Source: Christensenella sp. UBA1782 (GTDB lineage: Bacteria > Bacillota > Clostridia > Christensenellales > DTU072). Taken from it: a DNA stretch of 35,601 bases. The translations under genes and the position numbers were made by a program. Under the pieces are notes generated by a model, which had not been told where the DNA came from, ran no database searches, and worked only from the letters and a program-made list of their open reading frames with translations. The stretch spans positions 1 through 35,601 of the forward strand of contig DCGI01000057.1 in NCBI GenBank assembly GCA_002315475.1, given 5' to 3'. Shown here in pieces: positions 1 to 9,418 of the stretch. Within the stretch, counting starts at the first letter, position 1, and every line of letters begins with the position of its first letter.

Positions 1-91
1 CTTTTCCCGCCCGATTTTCCCGTCGGGTATTCCGTTGCGGCATAATGTGCAAGAAATGTTTTGTCATACCCTTAAAAAGTGACCTTTCATA

Positions 92-120
92 TTGACAAAA
101 CGACGGAATAATAGTATTAT
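92..120 (+). promoter_or_regulatory. Sigma-A-type promoter of the first giant lipoprotein
   Basis: A perfect -35 hexamer TTGACA (92-97) is followed after 17 bases by TATTAT (115-120), a close match to the -10 consensus. Transcription would begin near 127, leaving a leader of about 50 bases before the start codon at 179. The 91 bases upstream hold no recognisable gene end, only a small hairpin (10-27, arms CCCGA/TCGGG). Function is inferred from the match and spacing. Confidence 0.8.
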
Positions 121-155
121 TTATTATATATAAGTATATACTACGCTACGCGTAT

Positions 156-173
156 ATGCGTGCGTGTAAGGAG
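156..173 (+). promoter_or_regulatory. Leader element and ribosome binding site of first giant lipoprotein
   Basis: AAGGAG at 168-173 lies 5 bases before the ATG at 179 and fixes that start. The preceding bases form the run TGCGTGT joined to the Shine-Dalgarno. The 13-base unit TGCGTGTAAGGAG (161-173) recurs with one change at 24323-24335 in front of the second giant lipoprotein gene. A purpose beyond ribosome binding is inference. Confidence 0.65.
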
Positions 174-178
174 ACGGT

Positions 179-3100
179 ATGAAAAAAAGTTTTGCGAAAT
201 ACACTTTGCTAACGGTATTGGTTTTGGTTGGGATACTGAGTTGCCTGACAGCCTGCAGTTCCGGTACCGTCGTCCTTTCATTCGATTCCATGGGTGGTTC
301 GGCTTGCGAATCCATCGACCTTTCCACGCTCGAAGCGGATAGCGACATCGCTTTACCGTATCCGTCCAAAGACGGCTATAACTTTTTGGGTTGGTATGAA
401 GAACGTTCTTGCCAAACCGAAGTTTCCGATCCCATTCTGCCGGAGAACAGACCGACCGCAAGCAAAAAATATTATGCCGCTTGGGAAAAGCAGGTGTTTA
501 CGGTTTCTTTTGCGGCAGGCAGCAAAGTCATCACGCGGATTCAAAAAGAGTACGGGAAAACCGTCACCGCATCCGACTATCCCGCATTAACCGGATACAC
601 GGGATATTATTGGGACGTGGAAGAATATACGGTCGTTGCGGATTTCGTCATTTACGCACAAAAGGAAGAAGAACAAAAACAAGAAATCGAGTATTCCGTT
701 ACGTATTACGTGGGCGAGGAAGTCGTTACGGCGTACGTGGGAGCCGCCTATCAAAAAATCGACCGTCCGTTAGATCCGACGGCACCAAACGGCTCGTACT
801 TTGCCGGCTGGAGCAAAAAGGCGGGCGGAACCGTTGAAAAGTCTTTGCCTACCTATATCACGAACTCCGATTTGGCATATTATGCGGTTTTTGTGGAAAT
901 CCCCGACGGTTCCGACTATTTGACGTACCGCTTCGTGGGTTCCGAAGTAACCATAACCGGTTTGACGGCGGAAGGCGGATATCAATCGGTGATCGGCATC
1001 CCCTCCACCATTAACGATTATCCCGTAACCGCCATCGGCGAAAAGGATGAAGACGGTACCAAGAGTTTGTCCGAATTACAGGTATTCCGTTCTTCTTCCC
1101 TCGAAAAGGTAATTTTGCCCGCTTCCGTCAAAAGTATCGGGGCGTGGGCGTTTTCCGATTGTACCGCATTAAAAGACGTCATTTGCGTGGGTTCCGGTGT
1201 AACCTATATCGGCAAAGGTGCTTTTGCGGGGTGCGGAAGTCTTGCTTCCTTCTCGGTGGGCGATAACGTGACGGTGGTGGACGACTATGCCTTTGCGGGC
1301 ATCACGACGCAAAAGAACGATACCGAAGCCGCCGGCGAAGTTTTGTCGGGTTTGCCGACGAAATGGAAAAAAGAAAAATGGTATTTGACCGATAGTTCGT
1401 TACGTACTTTTCAAGTATCCGCTTCTTCGAAACTTTCTCAAATCGGTTCGTATGCGTTTTATCGTTGTTACGATTTATCTTCGGTGGTTTTGCCCGCCGT
1501 TATGACTTCCGTCGATTATTTGACTTATGAAGAGAGCGGTCTGGAAGAACTGACCATTCGTACGGCGGAAAGTTGCGCCTTAAAGTCTACGGACGGCGTC
1601 GTGTACTCGTCGGACGGCAAGAGTTTGGAATATTATCCCGTTTGCGGAAAAGAAAGATACGTCATCGCCAGCGGAGTAACCGAAGTCAAAAAGAATGCTT
1701 TTCGCGGAAACAAGAATCTGACGACCGTATACTTCCCCGCTTCCGTTGTACAGGTGGGGAATTCCGCTTTCTGCGACTGTGAAAAACTGACCGACGTTTC
1801 CTTTTTGTCGGGTTCTTCGTTGACGGGGATAGGGGATAGCGTATTTGCCGGATGTACGGCGTTAAAAAGTATTACGTTCCCCGAGAAATTGGTAAATTTC
1901 GGAGCGAGAGTTTTTGAAAAGGATACCGGTTTGGCGGAAGTCAATTTCAGCGGCTCGGCGGTAACGGGCTTCGGCGATTACGCCTTTTACGGTTGTACCG
2001 CTTTGACGGGTGCTTTGACGGCGGGCGGGGAAGTGCGTAGCTTCGTGATTCCCGCACAAGTAACCGCTATCGGCAACCATGCCTTTGAAAACTGCACCGC
2101 CCTTTCTTCTCTTACCTTCCAATCGGATGCCATTTTGCTGTTTGTGGGCGATTACGCTTTCTGCGACTGTACGGCACTCGGCAAGACGGATATACCCGCT
2201 TCGGTTCGGTATTTGGGCGATTACGCCTTCTGCGGACGGGAAGCAAGAATGTCTTTTACGTTGGCGCAGACCGATAACTATTCCGCTTTGCAATATCTCG
2301 GTTCTTACGCCTTTGCCAACACGTCGCTGACGGGTTTCCAATTAAAGGAAGGGTATTTGAACGCCGATTCCACGATGACGACCTATCAAAAAGAAACGCC
2401 CATCGGCAAATACGTCTTTAAGGATTGTACGTTCTTGACCAAAATGGGATTCAGCAGCGTAGACGCGTACGATACCATTCCCGAAGGCTTTGCCTACGGT
2501 TGCACGCGGTTGACCGACGTCATTTTACAACAAAACATCAAAAAACTGGATAGCTACGCCTTTTACGGTTGTACCGCATTGAAGAACGTAACCTTCTCGC
2601 AAAATACCGAAGTTGCTTCGCAAATGATAGAAAGAATCGGCGATTATGCCTTTGCCGGTTGCGTTTCGTTGTTGAACGGAACCGACTTGACTCGCGTGTT
2701 GCCCGCTTCCCTCCGAGAAATCGGTGTGGGAGCTTACGAAGGTTGCACTTCGTTGCTTTCGGTGGATATTCCCGAAAATTTGGAAGCTTTGTCGCAAGAT
2801 TGCTTCCGTAATTGTACCGCTTTATCCTACATTACGTACGATAATCCCGAACGGAACAAAATGTCCACTTTCGGCGAAAACTGTTTTGCTTACTGTACGA
2901 GTTTGGGCTTGACGCAAACGGCTACGGGTAGCAAAAATATTCCCGTTTCGTTGCCTTACAATTTGGCAAGCCGTTCTTCGGGCGGTTTCGTCAAAAATCC
3001 TTTCTACGGATGCAGTCAGGTATTCTCCTTTGCCTTCCCCGCAGGACATAACGATACCCTCGAAAACACGTTGACGGTCAAGGACGGTATCGTTTATCGG

Positions 3101-6100
3101 GATTCCGAAATTTACGCTTTCCCGACCGCCAAAATCAGTACCAGCGGTTCGGCAAACGTCGTCATTCCCAGTTCGGTATCGGTCGTACAGGAATATGCTT
3201 TCTACGGCTCCTATTTGCGCGTGTTGGAAGTGGCGGGGGACGATAATACGATTGTCTTTTTGAAAATCGGACAATATGCCTTTTCGGGTAGCAACCTGAC
3301 GGAGGTTACCATTGGCAAGAGAGTAACCGAAATCGGTGCGCATGCCTTTGAAAACTGCAATTTAACGGCATTAACCATAGAAGAAGAGAGTTTGTCGACC
3401 AAGAGCGGCAGTCAAACGATCTATAACGTTTTGACCGTCGGCGATTACGCCTTTTCATCCACTACGCTCGCTTCGGTCGTGATTCCCGCTCGTGTAAAGG
3501 TACTGGGTGAAGGTGCTTTCCTCGATTGTTATAAACTATCTTCCCTCACGTTAAAAGACGGCGGGAACGAAACCCTTTCGATCGGCAAAAGGGTATTCAG
3601 CGGAGATAACGCTCTGTTGGACGTGATTTTCCCCGCCCGTCTTATCAAAATCGGCGACGGGGCTTTCCGCAAGTGCTATAACGTAAAAACCGTTACGTTC
3701 AACGCCGGTGCCAAAGATTTGGAAATCGGTGCGTACGCTTTTGCGGAAAACCATTCTTTGTACGAAATTTCGTTGCCGTCCAACGTCAAGACGTTGGGAA
3801 CGGGCGTATTTTCCGGTTGTACCCGTTTGTATTACTTCTATTATCCCGAAGTGCTGACGCAGACGAGCGGAACGTTGTCGATTCCCGCCGAAGCCTTTTT
3901 AGGGGACGGAAACTTGAAGAATTTGACCATTCCCGCCTACGTTATCGCCATCGGCGAAAAAGCTTTTTACCGTACGAACGTGGACGCCGTTACGTTTGAA
4001 AACGGAACGGAAGAACTGACTATCGGCGAAAGTGCTTTTGCCGAAGCGAAGAATATAACGGCACTGTCTTTGCCCGATAACTGCGTGGAGGTCGGAAAAG
4101 ACGCTTTTCGTGCTTCTTCCGTCGCAACGTGGACGTACGGAAGCGAAAAACATAACGGGACGGGTTTGACTATCGGCGAAGGCGCTTTTGCCGAAACGCC
4201 TTTGCGTACGGTCGACATCAACGCTCGTATTACGGCGGTCGGGAAAGGGGCGTTTGAAAACTGTACCGCATTGGAAACGGTCACTTTCGACGGTGACGGT
4301 TTGTTGATGAAAATGGAAGACGGAATGTTCCGAAACGACGTCAAGTTGTCGACGGTGACCGTCGGCGAATACGTAACCGAAATCGGAGAAGAAGCCTTCT
4401 CGGAGAGCGGCGTAGAAGAAATCACGTTGCCTTCCGTCGTCACTATCGGGCAAAATGCCTTTTTTGCATCGGCTTTGCGAGAAATTGCGTTGACGGATTC
4501 CCAAAAAATCGTGATAGGCAAGAGTGCTTTTGAAAAATGTACCAAACTGACGAGAGCCGAACTTTCCTCTTCGCAAGACGTGACGGTGGCGGACTTCGCC
4601 TTCGGCGGTTGTGCGGAGTTGGAAACGTTGGCTTTGACGGGGGATACCGTATCGGTCGGAAAAGGTTTTGCCTATTCGGCAACCTCCCTCTATACCGGCT
4701 TCTCGGTGACCGAAACGGGTACGAGCGCCACCCACCGCTACGCCATGGCGGATAACGTATTATACAATCGGAGCAAGACGGAAATCGTCTTCTATCCCGC
4801 CGGCAAGACGGGTTCTTTCATCGCTTTGGAAGAAACGGTGGAAACGGTAGGTGCTTACGCTTTCTACGGGAATACCTATTTGACGGGTATTTGGGTACAG
4901 TATGAAAACGGCTTGACGACGGCGGCGTTGGGTGAAAACGCTTTGGCTGAAACGGGCGACAGTTTGATTGTCTATACCTCGTCGAACCTTGTTTCCGTCT
5001 ATAAAAACGATTGGGGTATCAGCAAAGTGCAAGCCTATTCGACGGAATTGGATTCCTTTGTTTTGACTTTGCAAAACTCCGGAAAGTATTACATTACGGG
5101 ATATTTGGGCGAGGAAACGAGTTTGACCGTCCCCGGTTCCATAATAAAAGATAAAGATATTTACGAAATTACGGGTATCGGTAAAGACGCTTTCCGTAAC
5201 AATAAGAAGATAGAAGAAGTCGTCATCGGCTCCGGTATCAAAACCATCGGAAACGGTGCTTTCCGCAGTTGTATCGCCTTGCGTACGATTACCGTCGGGA
5301 AAAACGTAACGGCCGTCAAGAACTACGCTTTCTACGATTGCAACGTTTTGCGTACCGTTCTGTTTGCGGCGGACAGCAGTGTGTCGAGTATCGGGGATTA
5401 TGCCTTTGCGAAATGCGGCGCACTGGAAACGATGGAATTGCCCGAACGGTTAAGCTCTATCGGAGAATACGCTTTCTCGTACGATACGTCGCTTTCTTCC
5501 ATTACCATGCAGGAGGGCTTACAAACGGTCAAACGGAACGCCTTTGAAGGGTGCGTGTCCTTGGAAAGCGTCGTGTTCCCTGCCGGCATCGAAACGCTCG
5601 GCAGCTCGGTATTCCGGAATTGCAGCGGTTTGATTTATATTCGTGTTTGTTCCGAAGTGGTACCGACGATAGAAACCAATACCTTTGACGGTATTTCCGA
5701 CGGTGTGTATTATTTCGTACCCGGAAAGGTTTTGAAAGCCTACGGCTTGGACGCCGCATGGAGAAACCATATCGCCAAAATTCTATCCGCCGACTACATT
5801 TGTCAAGAGCCTTCCTTCGAAAAGTACGTTTTGGAACCGATGGAAGGACAGGAATATCGTTTGGTCGCGTATATCGGTTCGGAAGAAGACGTTACGATTT
5901 ATTCCGAAGTTTCGGATACGATTCGTTGCGTGCAAATCGGAGAAAACGCTTTCGGGCCGTTCGTGAAGAACGTTCATATCGAAGAAGGAATCGTAGGCAT
6001 CGAATCCAACGCCTTTACCTATGCGGTTCATTTAGAAACGGTGACGTTATCCTACACCGTCGAGAGTATCGGTGCGTACGCCTTTGCCGACCTAACCAAA

Positions 6101-8863
6101 TTGCGTGCGGTGGAAGTGATACAAAAAGCCGATTATGTGGAGAAAACGGCGGAAGCTTCCGCCGAAAAGGAAGCTTGGACGGCAAGTGCTTACTTGAAGT
6201 ACTATATCAAGAACGGTTCCGATTATATCACGCCTTCCGACATTTTCTCGGAAACGGCAACCTACTATAAAAAGATATGGATTTCCTATCTTACCGAGAT
6301 TCGTGACCACGCCTTCTTTAACTGTACCGCTTTGGAACGGTTCGAAGTGCCTTCCGGCGTCAAAACAATTGACGAATACGCCTTCTCCTGCGACGAAGAC
6401 AAGACGATGAACTTTACCGAAATTCTGTTTGCGCACGACGATTTGAACGGCAAGGGCGGTGCTTCGGTCAGTATCGGTGCTTATGCGTTTGCGCGGAATG
6501 TCAAATTGGAAACGCTGACGTTCAACGCCTACGTTTCCTACGTGGGAGAAGGGGCGTTTCGTGATTGCACCACGTTAGTCAGTTTGTATTTGAATTACGC
6601 CACCGACAAAATCGCCACTTACAAAACGACCGACGTTCCGTACGGAGCGAAGGAAATCTTTGCAAACTGCGATAAACTTTGTATTATTCTGCCGAGCGGA
6701 GAAGCGTTAAACGCATATAAATCGGCATGGACGTCGAAGGGTATCGGCACGTTCGACTGTAACCGTTTATTCGAGAAGACCTACGTCGTTTCTTATTCGT
6801 ACGGCGGCGAGGACATGGGAGAATTCGTGTTCAGTATCATTTCGAGCGGCAAGGCGACTTTGATTTCTTACCTCGGTAACAAAAAGTCGGTAGTCTTCCC
6901 GTCGTCGGTCGTATTACCGGGGGCGACGACGGAGAGTTATAAAGTGGTTCGTATCGGCAGAGAAAACAACGGAAGTACCACGTACGTCAACGGAAACGTC
7001 ATTTCCGATACGGTGGAAGAAGTGACCGTTCTTTCCACGTCGCTTGGCTACGAGCAAACCATCGGTGCCGATGCGTTCCGCGGGTGTAAAGGCTTAAAGA
7101 AGATTACCGTAGAAGGTACCATGTTGGAAAGTATCGACGCCGCCGCCTTTAAGGATTGCGTACGGTTGGAAACGGTTATTTTACCGCGTTCCCTTGCGAC
7201 CATCGGGAAAGAAGCCTTTGCCGGTTGCGTCAGTTTGGAAGGCTATTATACGGCTGAAAACAAAGGACTTTCTATCGGAGAACCCGAAACCTTCTCCGCC
7301 AACGGCGTCAAACTGGTCATCGGAGAGAGTGCTTTTGCTTCCTGTACGGGCATGACGAAGTTTATTTTGTTACCGCAGATGAACGTCATCGGTAACCACG
7401 CCTTTGACGGATGCAAAAACTTGACCGAAGTCGTCTATAAAGACAACATGTACGATCAAGACAGAGGCGGGACGGTACTCGGCAAAGAGTCGCTTTGCCT
7501 TGCTTCTATCGGAGAATATGCTTTCAGCGGGACGAACCTCTATGACTTGCAAGTACCCGAAACCGTTTCGTCTATCGGCAACTATGCGTTCAGTGCCTGT
7601 CAGAACCTCAGTGCGTTGTATCTCTACCGCCTGAGCAGTGAGTTCGGCAACAGAACGACGACGGAAAAGAACGTATTTTACGGCATCACCAAGAACGTTA
7701 TTAAGATATTCGTACCCGACGAAAAGAGCGATTATGCCAATATGGTGGGTTGGAACACCGAAAAGAGAACGGCTGTCTTGTTGAGAAACCTCGTCGAAGT
7801 GGAAGTGAACGGCGTCAGCGAGAAGTACGCGTATGAAATAAACGGTTCGGCTACCGACAGTTCTACACTGACGTTGACCGCTTATCTCGGGACAAGTGCC
7901 GAAGTGGAGATTCCTACCCAACTGACCGTACAAGTCAGCGGCGAACCCAAAAGCTTCTATGCGGTGGCTGTTTCGGCATATTTCGGAAACTCTTACATGA
8001 AAAAAGTCGTTTTCCCGCAAGACAGTCACGTTACTACGGTCGGAGCTTTCTCTTTTGCACAGTGTCAAAATCTGCAAGAAATCCATTTGCCCGGTTCGGA
8101 AGCGGACAGCTATGTGATGCGTGAAATTTCCACCGACGTGACCATCGGGGAATATGCCTTTGAAAATTGTACCTCTTTGCAAGACGTCCACATGCCGCTT
8201 TCGATACGGTCGTTACCGACCGGTATTTTCTACGACTGTACCGCTTTGGAAGAATTGACTTTACCGGCAAGTATCGGACAAAATACCGACTTCGTCATCG
8301 GAGCGTCCGCCTTCTACGATTGCTACAAATTGGCAAGACTGCGTATCCTGTTTGCCTACCCGTTGGAAGCCAAGACCGTTTTGGGTGCCAGTGCTTTCGT
8401 CAATGCGGGACGGGACGTAGGCGTGCGTACGGAGAACGGAAAGACCACGAGAAGCGGTCTGAAAATCATCGTTCCCGGTGCCAGCTATGAAAACTATTCG
8501 GGGCAATGGCAGAGCAACAACGCCACCTATTTCTATTCCGTTTATTCCGATGCCGAGTTGTTCGGGGACTATTTGATTTCGCACTCCCAAGACGGCAAGG
8601 ACGTGACGCTTGTACAGTATTTGGGAAGCAGCGACGTCATTGCTTTGTCCGACTTGAACTTCTCGGGTGAAGAATTGACGAAGCTTGCGGACGGATGCTT
8701 CGTCGGAGACGATATATTGGTATCTTATAACGATATGACTCTACGCTACGGTCGGGACGGCTGGACGCTCGTAGCCTTTACGGGGACGGAAATAGACACG
8801 AATGCGGTTAAGGTTTTGGGTTTACCCATCCTTGCCGATGAAACCAAAGAAACGGAGGAATAA
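179..8863 (+). CDS. Giant BspA-like leucine-rich-repeat surface lipoprotein
   Basis: This 2894-residue protein starts with a lipoprotein signal peptide whose lipobox LTAC places the lipidated cysteine at residue 26. Residues of about 28-240 hold InlB/Listeria-Bacteroides-type repeats (GYNFLGWYEE and YFAGWSKKAGG are the typical GW cores). From about 247 it is almost all BspA-type LRR (LRR_5 family), with dozens of units of the form IGDYAFxGCTAL. The LRRs fall into blocks. Each opens with a header ending in YLG or YIG (about 1629, 1884, 2216, 2550, 2797) and most close with a VPxxxxxxYxxxW cap. The last header is followed by only about 90 residues. BspA-family proteins are surface adhesins or binding proteins; the ligand here is unknown. 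Lipid anchoring to the membrane is inferred, and no LPXTG or SLH anchor is seen. The start is set by AAGGAG 5 bases upstream. The next gene begins 4 bases after the stop. Confidence 0.93.
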   Translation: MKKSFAKYTLLTVLVLVGILSCLTACSSGTVVLSFDSMGGSACESIDLSTLEADSDIALPYPSKDGYNFLGWYEERSCQTEVSDPILPENRPTASKKYYAAWEKQVFTVSFAAGSKVITRIQKEYGKTVTASDYPALTGYTGYYWDVEEYTVVADFVIYAQKEEEQKQEIEYSVTYYVGEEVVTAYVGAAYQKIDRPLDPTAPNGSYFAGWSKKAGGTVEKSLPTYITNSDLAYYAVFVEIPDGSDYLTYRFVGSEVTITGLTAEGGYQSVIGIPSTINDYPVTAIGEKDEDGTKSLSELQVFRSSSLEKVILPASVKSIGAWAFSDCTALKDVICVGSGVTYIGKGAFAGCGSLASFSVGDNVTVVDDYAFAGITTQKNDTEAAGEVLSGLPTKWKKEKWYLTDSSLRTFQVSASSKLSQIGSYAFYRCYDLSSVVLPAVMTSVDYLTYEESGLEELTIRTAESCALKSTDGVVYSSDGKSLEYYPVCGKERYVIASGVTEVKKNAFRGNKNLTTVYFPASVVQVGNSAFCDCEKLTDVSFLSGSSLTGIGDSVFAGCTALKSITFPEKLVNFGARVFEKDTGLAEVNFSGSAVTGFGDYAFYGCTALTGALTAGGEVRSFVIPAQVTAIGNHAFENCTALSSLTFQSDAILLFVGDYAFCDCTALGKTDIPASVRYLGDYAFCGREARMSFTLAQTDNYSALQYLGSYAFANTSLTGFQLKEGYLNADSTMTTYQKETPIGKYVFKDCTFLTKMGFSSVDAYDTIPEGFAYGCTRLTDVILQQNIKKLDSYAFYGCTALKNVTFSQNTEVASQMIERIGDYAFAGCVSLLNGTDLTRVLPASLREIGVGAYEGCTSLLSVDIPENLEALSQDCFRNCTALSYITYDNPERNKMSTFGENCFAYCTSLGLTQTATGSKNIPVSLPYNLASRSSGGFVKNPFYGCSQVFSFAFPAGHNDTLENTLTVKDGIVYRDSEIYAFPTAKISTSGSANVVIPSSVSVVQEYAFYGSYLRVLEVAGDDNTIVFLKIGQYAFSGSNLTEVTIGKRVTEIGAHAFENCNLTALTIEEESLSTKSGSQTIYNVLTVGDYAFSSTTLASVVIPARVKVLGEGAFLDCYKLSSLTLKDGGNETLSIGKRVFSGDNALLDVIFPARLIKIGDGAFRKCYNVKTVTFNAGAKDLEIGAYAFAENHSLYEISLPSNVKTLGTGVFSGCTRLYYFYYPEVLTQTSGTLSIPAEAFLGDGNLKNLTIPAYVIAIGEKAFYRTNVDAVTFENGTEELTIGESAFAEAKNITALSLPDNCVEVGKDAFRASSVATWTYGSEKHNGTGLTIGEGAFAETPLRTVDINARITAVGKGAFENCTALETVTFDGDGLLMKMEDGMFRNDVKLSTVTVGEYVTEIGEEAFSESGVEEITLPSVVTIGQNAFFASALREIALTDSQKIVIGKSAFEKCTKLTRAELSSSQDVTVADFAFGGCAELETLALTGDTVSVGKGFAYSATSLYTGFSVTETGTSATHRYAMADNVLYNRSKTEIVFYPAGKTGSFIALEETVETVGAYAFYGNTYLTGIWVQYENGLTTAALGENALAETGDSLIVYTSSNLVSVYKNDWGISKVQAYSTELDSFVLTLQNSGKYYITGYLGEETSLTVPGSIIKDKDIYEITGIGKDAFRNNKKIEEVVIGSGIKTIGNGAFRSCIALRTITVGKNVTAVKNYAFYDCNVLRTVLFAADSSVSSIGDYAFAKCGALETMELPERLSSIGEYAFSYDTSLSSITMQEGLQTVKRNAFEGCVSLESVVFPAGIETLGSSVFRNCSGLIYIRVCSEVVPTIETNTFDGISDGVYYFVPGKVLKAYGLDAAWRNHIAKILSADYICQEPSFEKYVLEPMEGQEYRLVAYIGSEEDVTIYSEVSDTIRCVQIGENAFGPFVKNVHIEEGIVGIESNAFTYAVHLETVTLSYTVESIGAYAFADLTKLRAVEVIQKADYVEKTAEASAEKEAWTASAYLKYYIKNGSDYITPSDIFSETATYYKKIWISYLTEIRDHAFFNCTALERFEVPSGVKTIDEYAFSCDEDKTMNFTEILFAHDDLNGKGGASVSIGAYAFARNVKLETLTFNAYVSYVGEGAFRDCTTLVSLYLNYATDKIATYKTTDVPYGAKEIFANCDKLCIILPSGEALNAYKSAWTSKGIGTFDCNRLFEKTYVVSYSYGGEDMGEFVFSIISSGKATLISYLGNKKSVVFPSSVVLPGATTESYKVVRIGRENNGSTTYVNGNVISDTVEEVTVLSTSLGYEQTIGADAFRGCKGLKKITVEGTMLESIDAAAFKDCVRLETVILPRSLATIGKEAFAGCVSLEGYYTAENKGLSIGEPETFSANGVKLVIGESAFASCTGMTKFILLPQMNVIGNHAFDGCKNLTEVVYKDNMYDQDRGGTVLGKESLCLASIGEYAFSGTNLYDLQVPETVSSIGNYAFSACQNLSALYLYRLSSEFGNRTTTEKNVFYGITKNVIKIFVPDEKSDYANMVGWNTEKRTAVLLRNLVEVEVNGVSEKYAYEINGSATDSSTLTLTAYLGTSAEVEIPTQLTVQVSGEPKSFYAVAVSAYFGNSYMKKVVFPQDSHVTTVGAFSFAQCQNLQEIHLPGSEADSYVMREISTDVTIGEYAFENCTSLQDVHMPLSIRSLPTGIFYDCTALEELTLPASIGQNTDFVIGASAFYDCYKLARLRILFAYPLEAKTVLGASAFVNAGRDVGVRTENGKTTRSGLKIIVPGASYENYSGQWQSNNATYFYSVYSDAELFGDYLISHSQDGKDVTLVQYLGSSDVIALSDLNFSGEELTKLADGCFVGDDILVSYNDMTLRYGRDGWTLVAFTGTEIDTNAVKVLGLPILADETKETEE
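1979..2577 (+). repeat. Pair of identical 23-base direct repeats inside the LRR gene
   Basis: Positions 1979-2001 and 2555-2577 are identical over 23 bases and encode the LRR core YAFYGCT plus part of the next codon. They are 576 bases apart, exactly 192 codons. Shorter copies of the core (TGTACCGC followed by TTTG or ATTG) recur across the gene, for example near 1158, 4261, 6321 and 8238. Such in-frame repeats could allow recombination that changes the number of LRR units; that is inference. Confidence 0.85.
6167..6274 (+). repeat. Trp/Tyr module embedded in LRR lipoprotein (single, degenerate)
   Basis: Around residue W2000 the LRR pattern is interrupted by a segment running W, then YLKYYIKNGSDYI, then an aromatic residue, then ATYYKK. 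This matches, in weaker form, the module seen eight times in the second giant lipoprotein of this window (DW...YYxKxxxxY...PxW...TYY). The family is not one I can name. Confidence 0.6.
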
Positions 8864-8867
8864 TATT

Positions 8868-9407
8868 ATGAACACGTATACGGCGGATATTGCGGGGCGC
8901 AAAGTGGATTTGCCCGTTTATACGATAGGAGAGAATTTATCCATTGCTTTTTTTAACTTGCACGGTGCTCAGGAATTAACCGAATTCTGTGCCGAAAAGC
9001 TCGCCGAAAAAATCGGAAAGACCGAAGCCGAAGTGGTACTGACTGCCGAAAGTAAAGGATTACAACTGGCGCATTGTATCGCAAGAAATCTCGGACAAGA
9101 CTACTATGCGGTGGCAAGAAAGAGCAAAAAACTCTACATGCAGGACGGTATCGAAACCACCGTACAATCCATTACGACGGCGGGTTCGCAAACCTTATAT
9201 CTCTCGGCACACGACGTCAACTTGTTAAAAGGCAAAAAAGTAGCCGTCGTCGACGACGTGATTTCGACGGGAGGGAGCTTGCTCGCTTTGGAAAAGCTCG
9301 TCGAACTTTCGGGCGGAGAAATCGTAGCGAAAGCTTTTGTTTTGGCGGAAGGCGACGCAAAGAATCGCAAGGACGTCATGTTCTTAGGAACCATACCTCT
9401 GCTTTAA
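8868..9407 (+). CDS. Purine-type phosphoribosyltransferase (adenine phosphoribosyltransferase-like)
   Basis: This 179-residue cytoplasmic protein is a type I phosphoribosyltransferase. The PRPP-binding signature VVDDVISTGGS is at residues 127-137, with the two acidic residues at 129-130 and the phosphate-binding loop after them. Members transfer phosphoribose from PRPP to a free base for salvage. Length and layout resemble adenine phosphoribosyltransferase, but base specificity cannot be read here; xanthine phosphoribosyltransferase or a PurR-like regulator domain are alternatives. ATG at 8868 is chosen because GGAGG (8854-8858) lies 9 bases upstream; the frame is open back to 8802 but that would overlap the preceding gene. 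It starts 4 bases after the giant LRR gene, so it is probably read from the same transcript. Confidence 0.82.
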   Translation: MNTYTADIAGRKVDLPVYTIGENLSIAFFNLHGAQELTEFCAEKLAEKIGKTEAEVVLTAESKGLQLAHCIARNLGQDYYAVARKSKKLYMQDGIETTVQSITTAGSQTLYLSAHDVNLLKGKKVAVVDDVISTGGSLLALEKLVELSGGEIVAKAFVLAEGDAKNRKDVMFLGTIPLL

Positions 9408-9418
9408 GATAAGGAAGG

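Noticed and set aside
1..91. 3' end of an upstream coding sequence
   Set aside because: All three plus frames reach stops early and none gives a recognisable tail, so no partial gene is called.
3899..4735. Minus-strand open frame of 278 codons inside the LRR gene
   Set aside because: It lies wholly antisense to a clear LRR coding region, has no ribosome site or recognisable domain, and its Arg/Phe/Gly-rich translation is the mirror of the repeat codons on the other strand.
7370..8191. Minus-strand open frame of 273 codons
   Set aside because: Antisense to LRR units with the regular AF-x-C pattern on the plus strand; no start signal or domain.
8802..8867. Extended N-terminus for the phosphoribosyltransferase
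   Set aside because: The extension overlaps the end of the LRR gene and lacks a ribosome site, while GGAGG correctly precedes the ATG at 8868.
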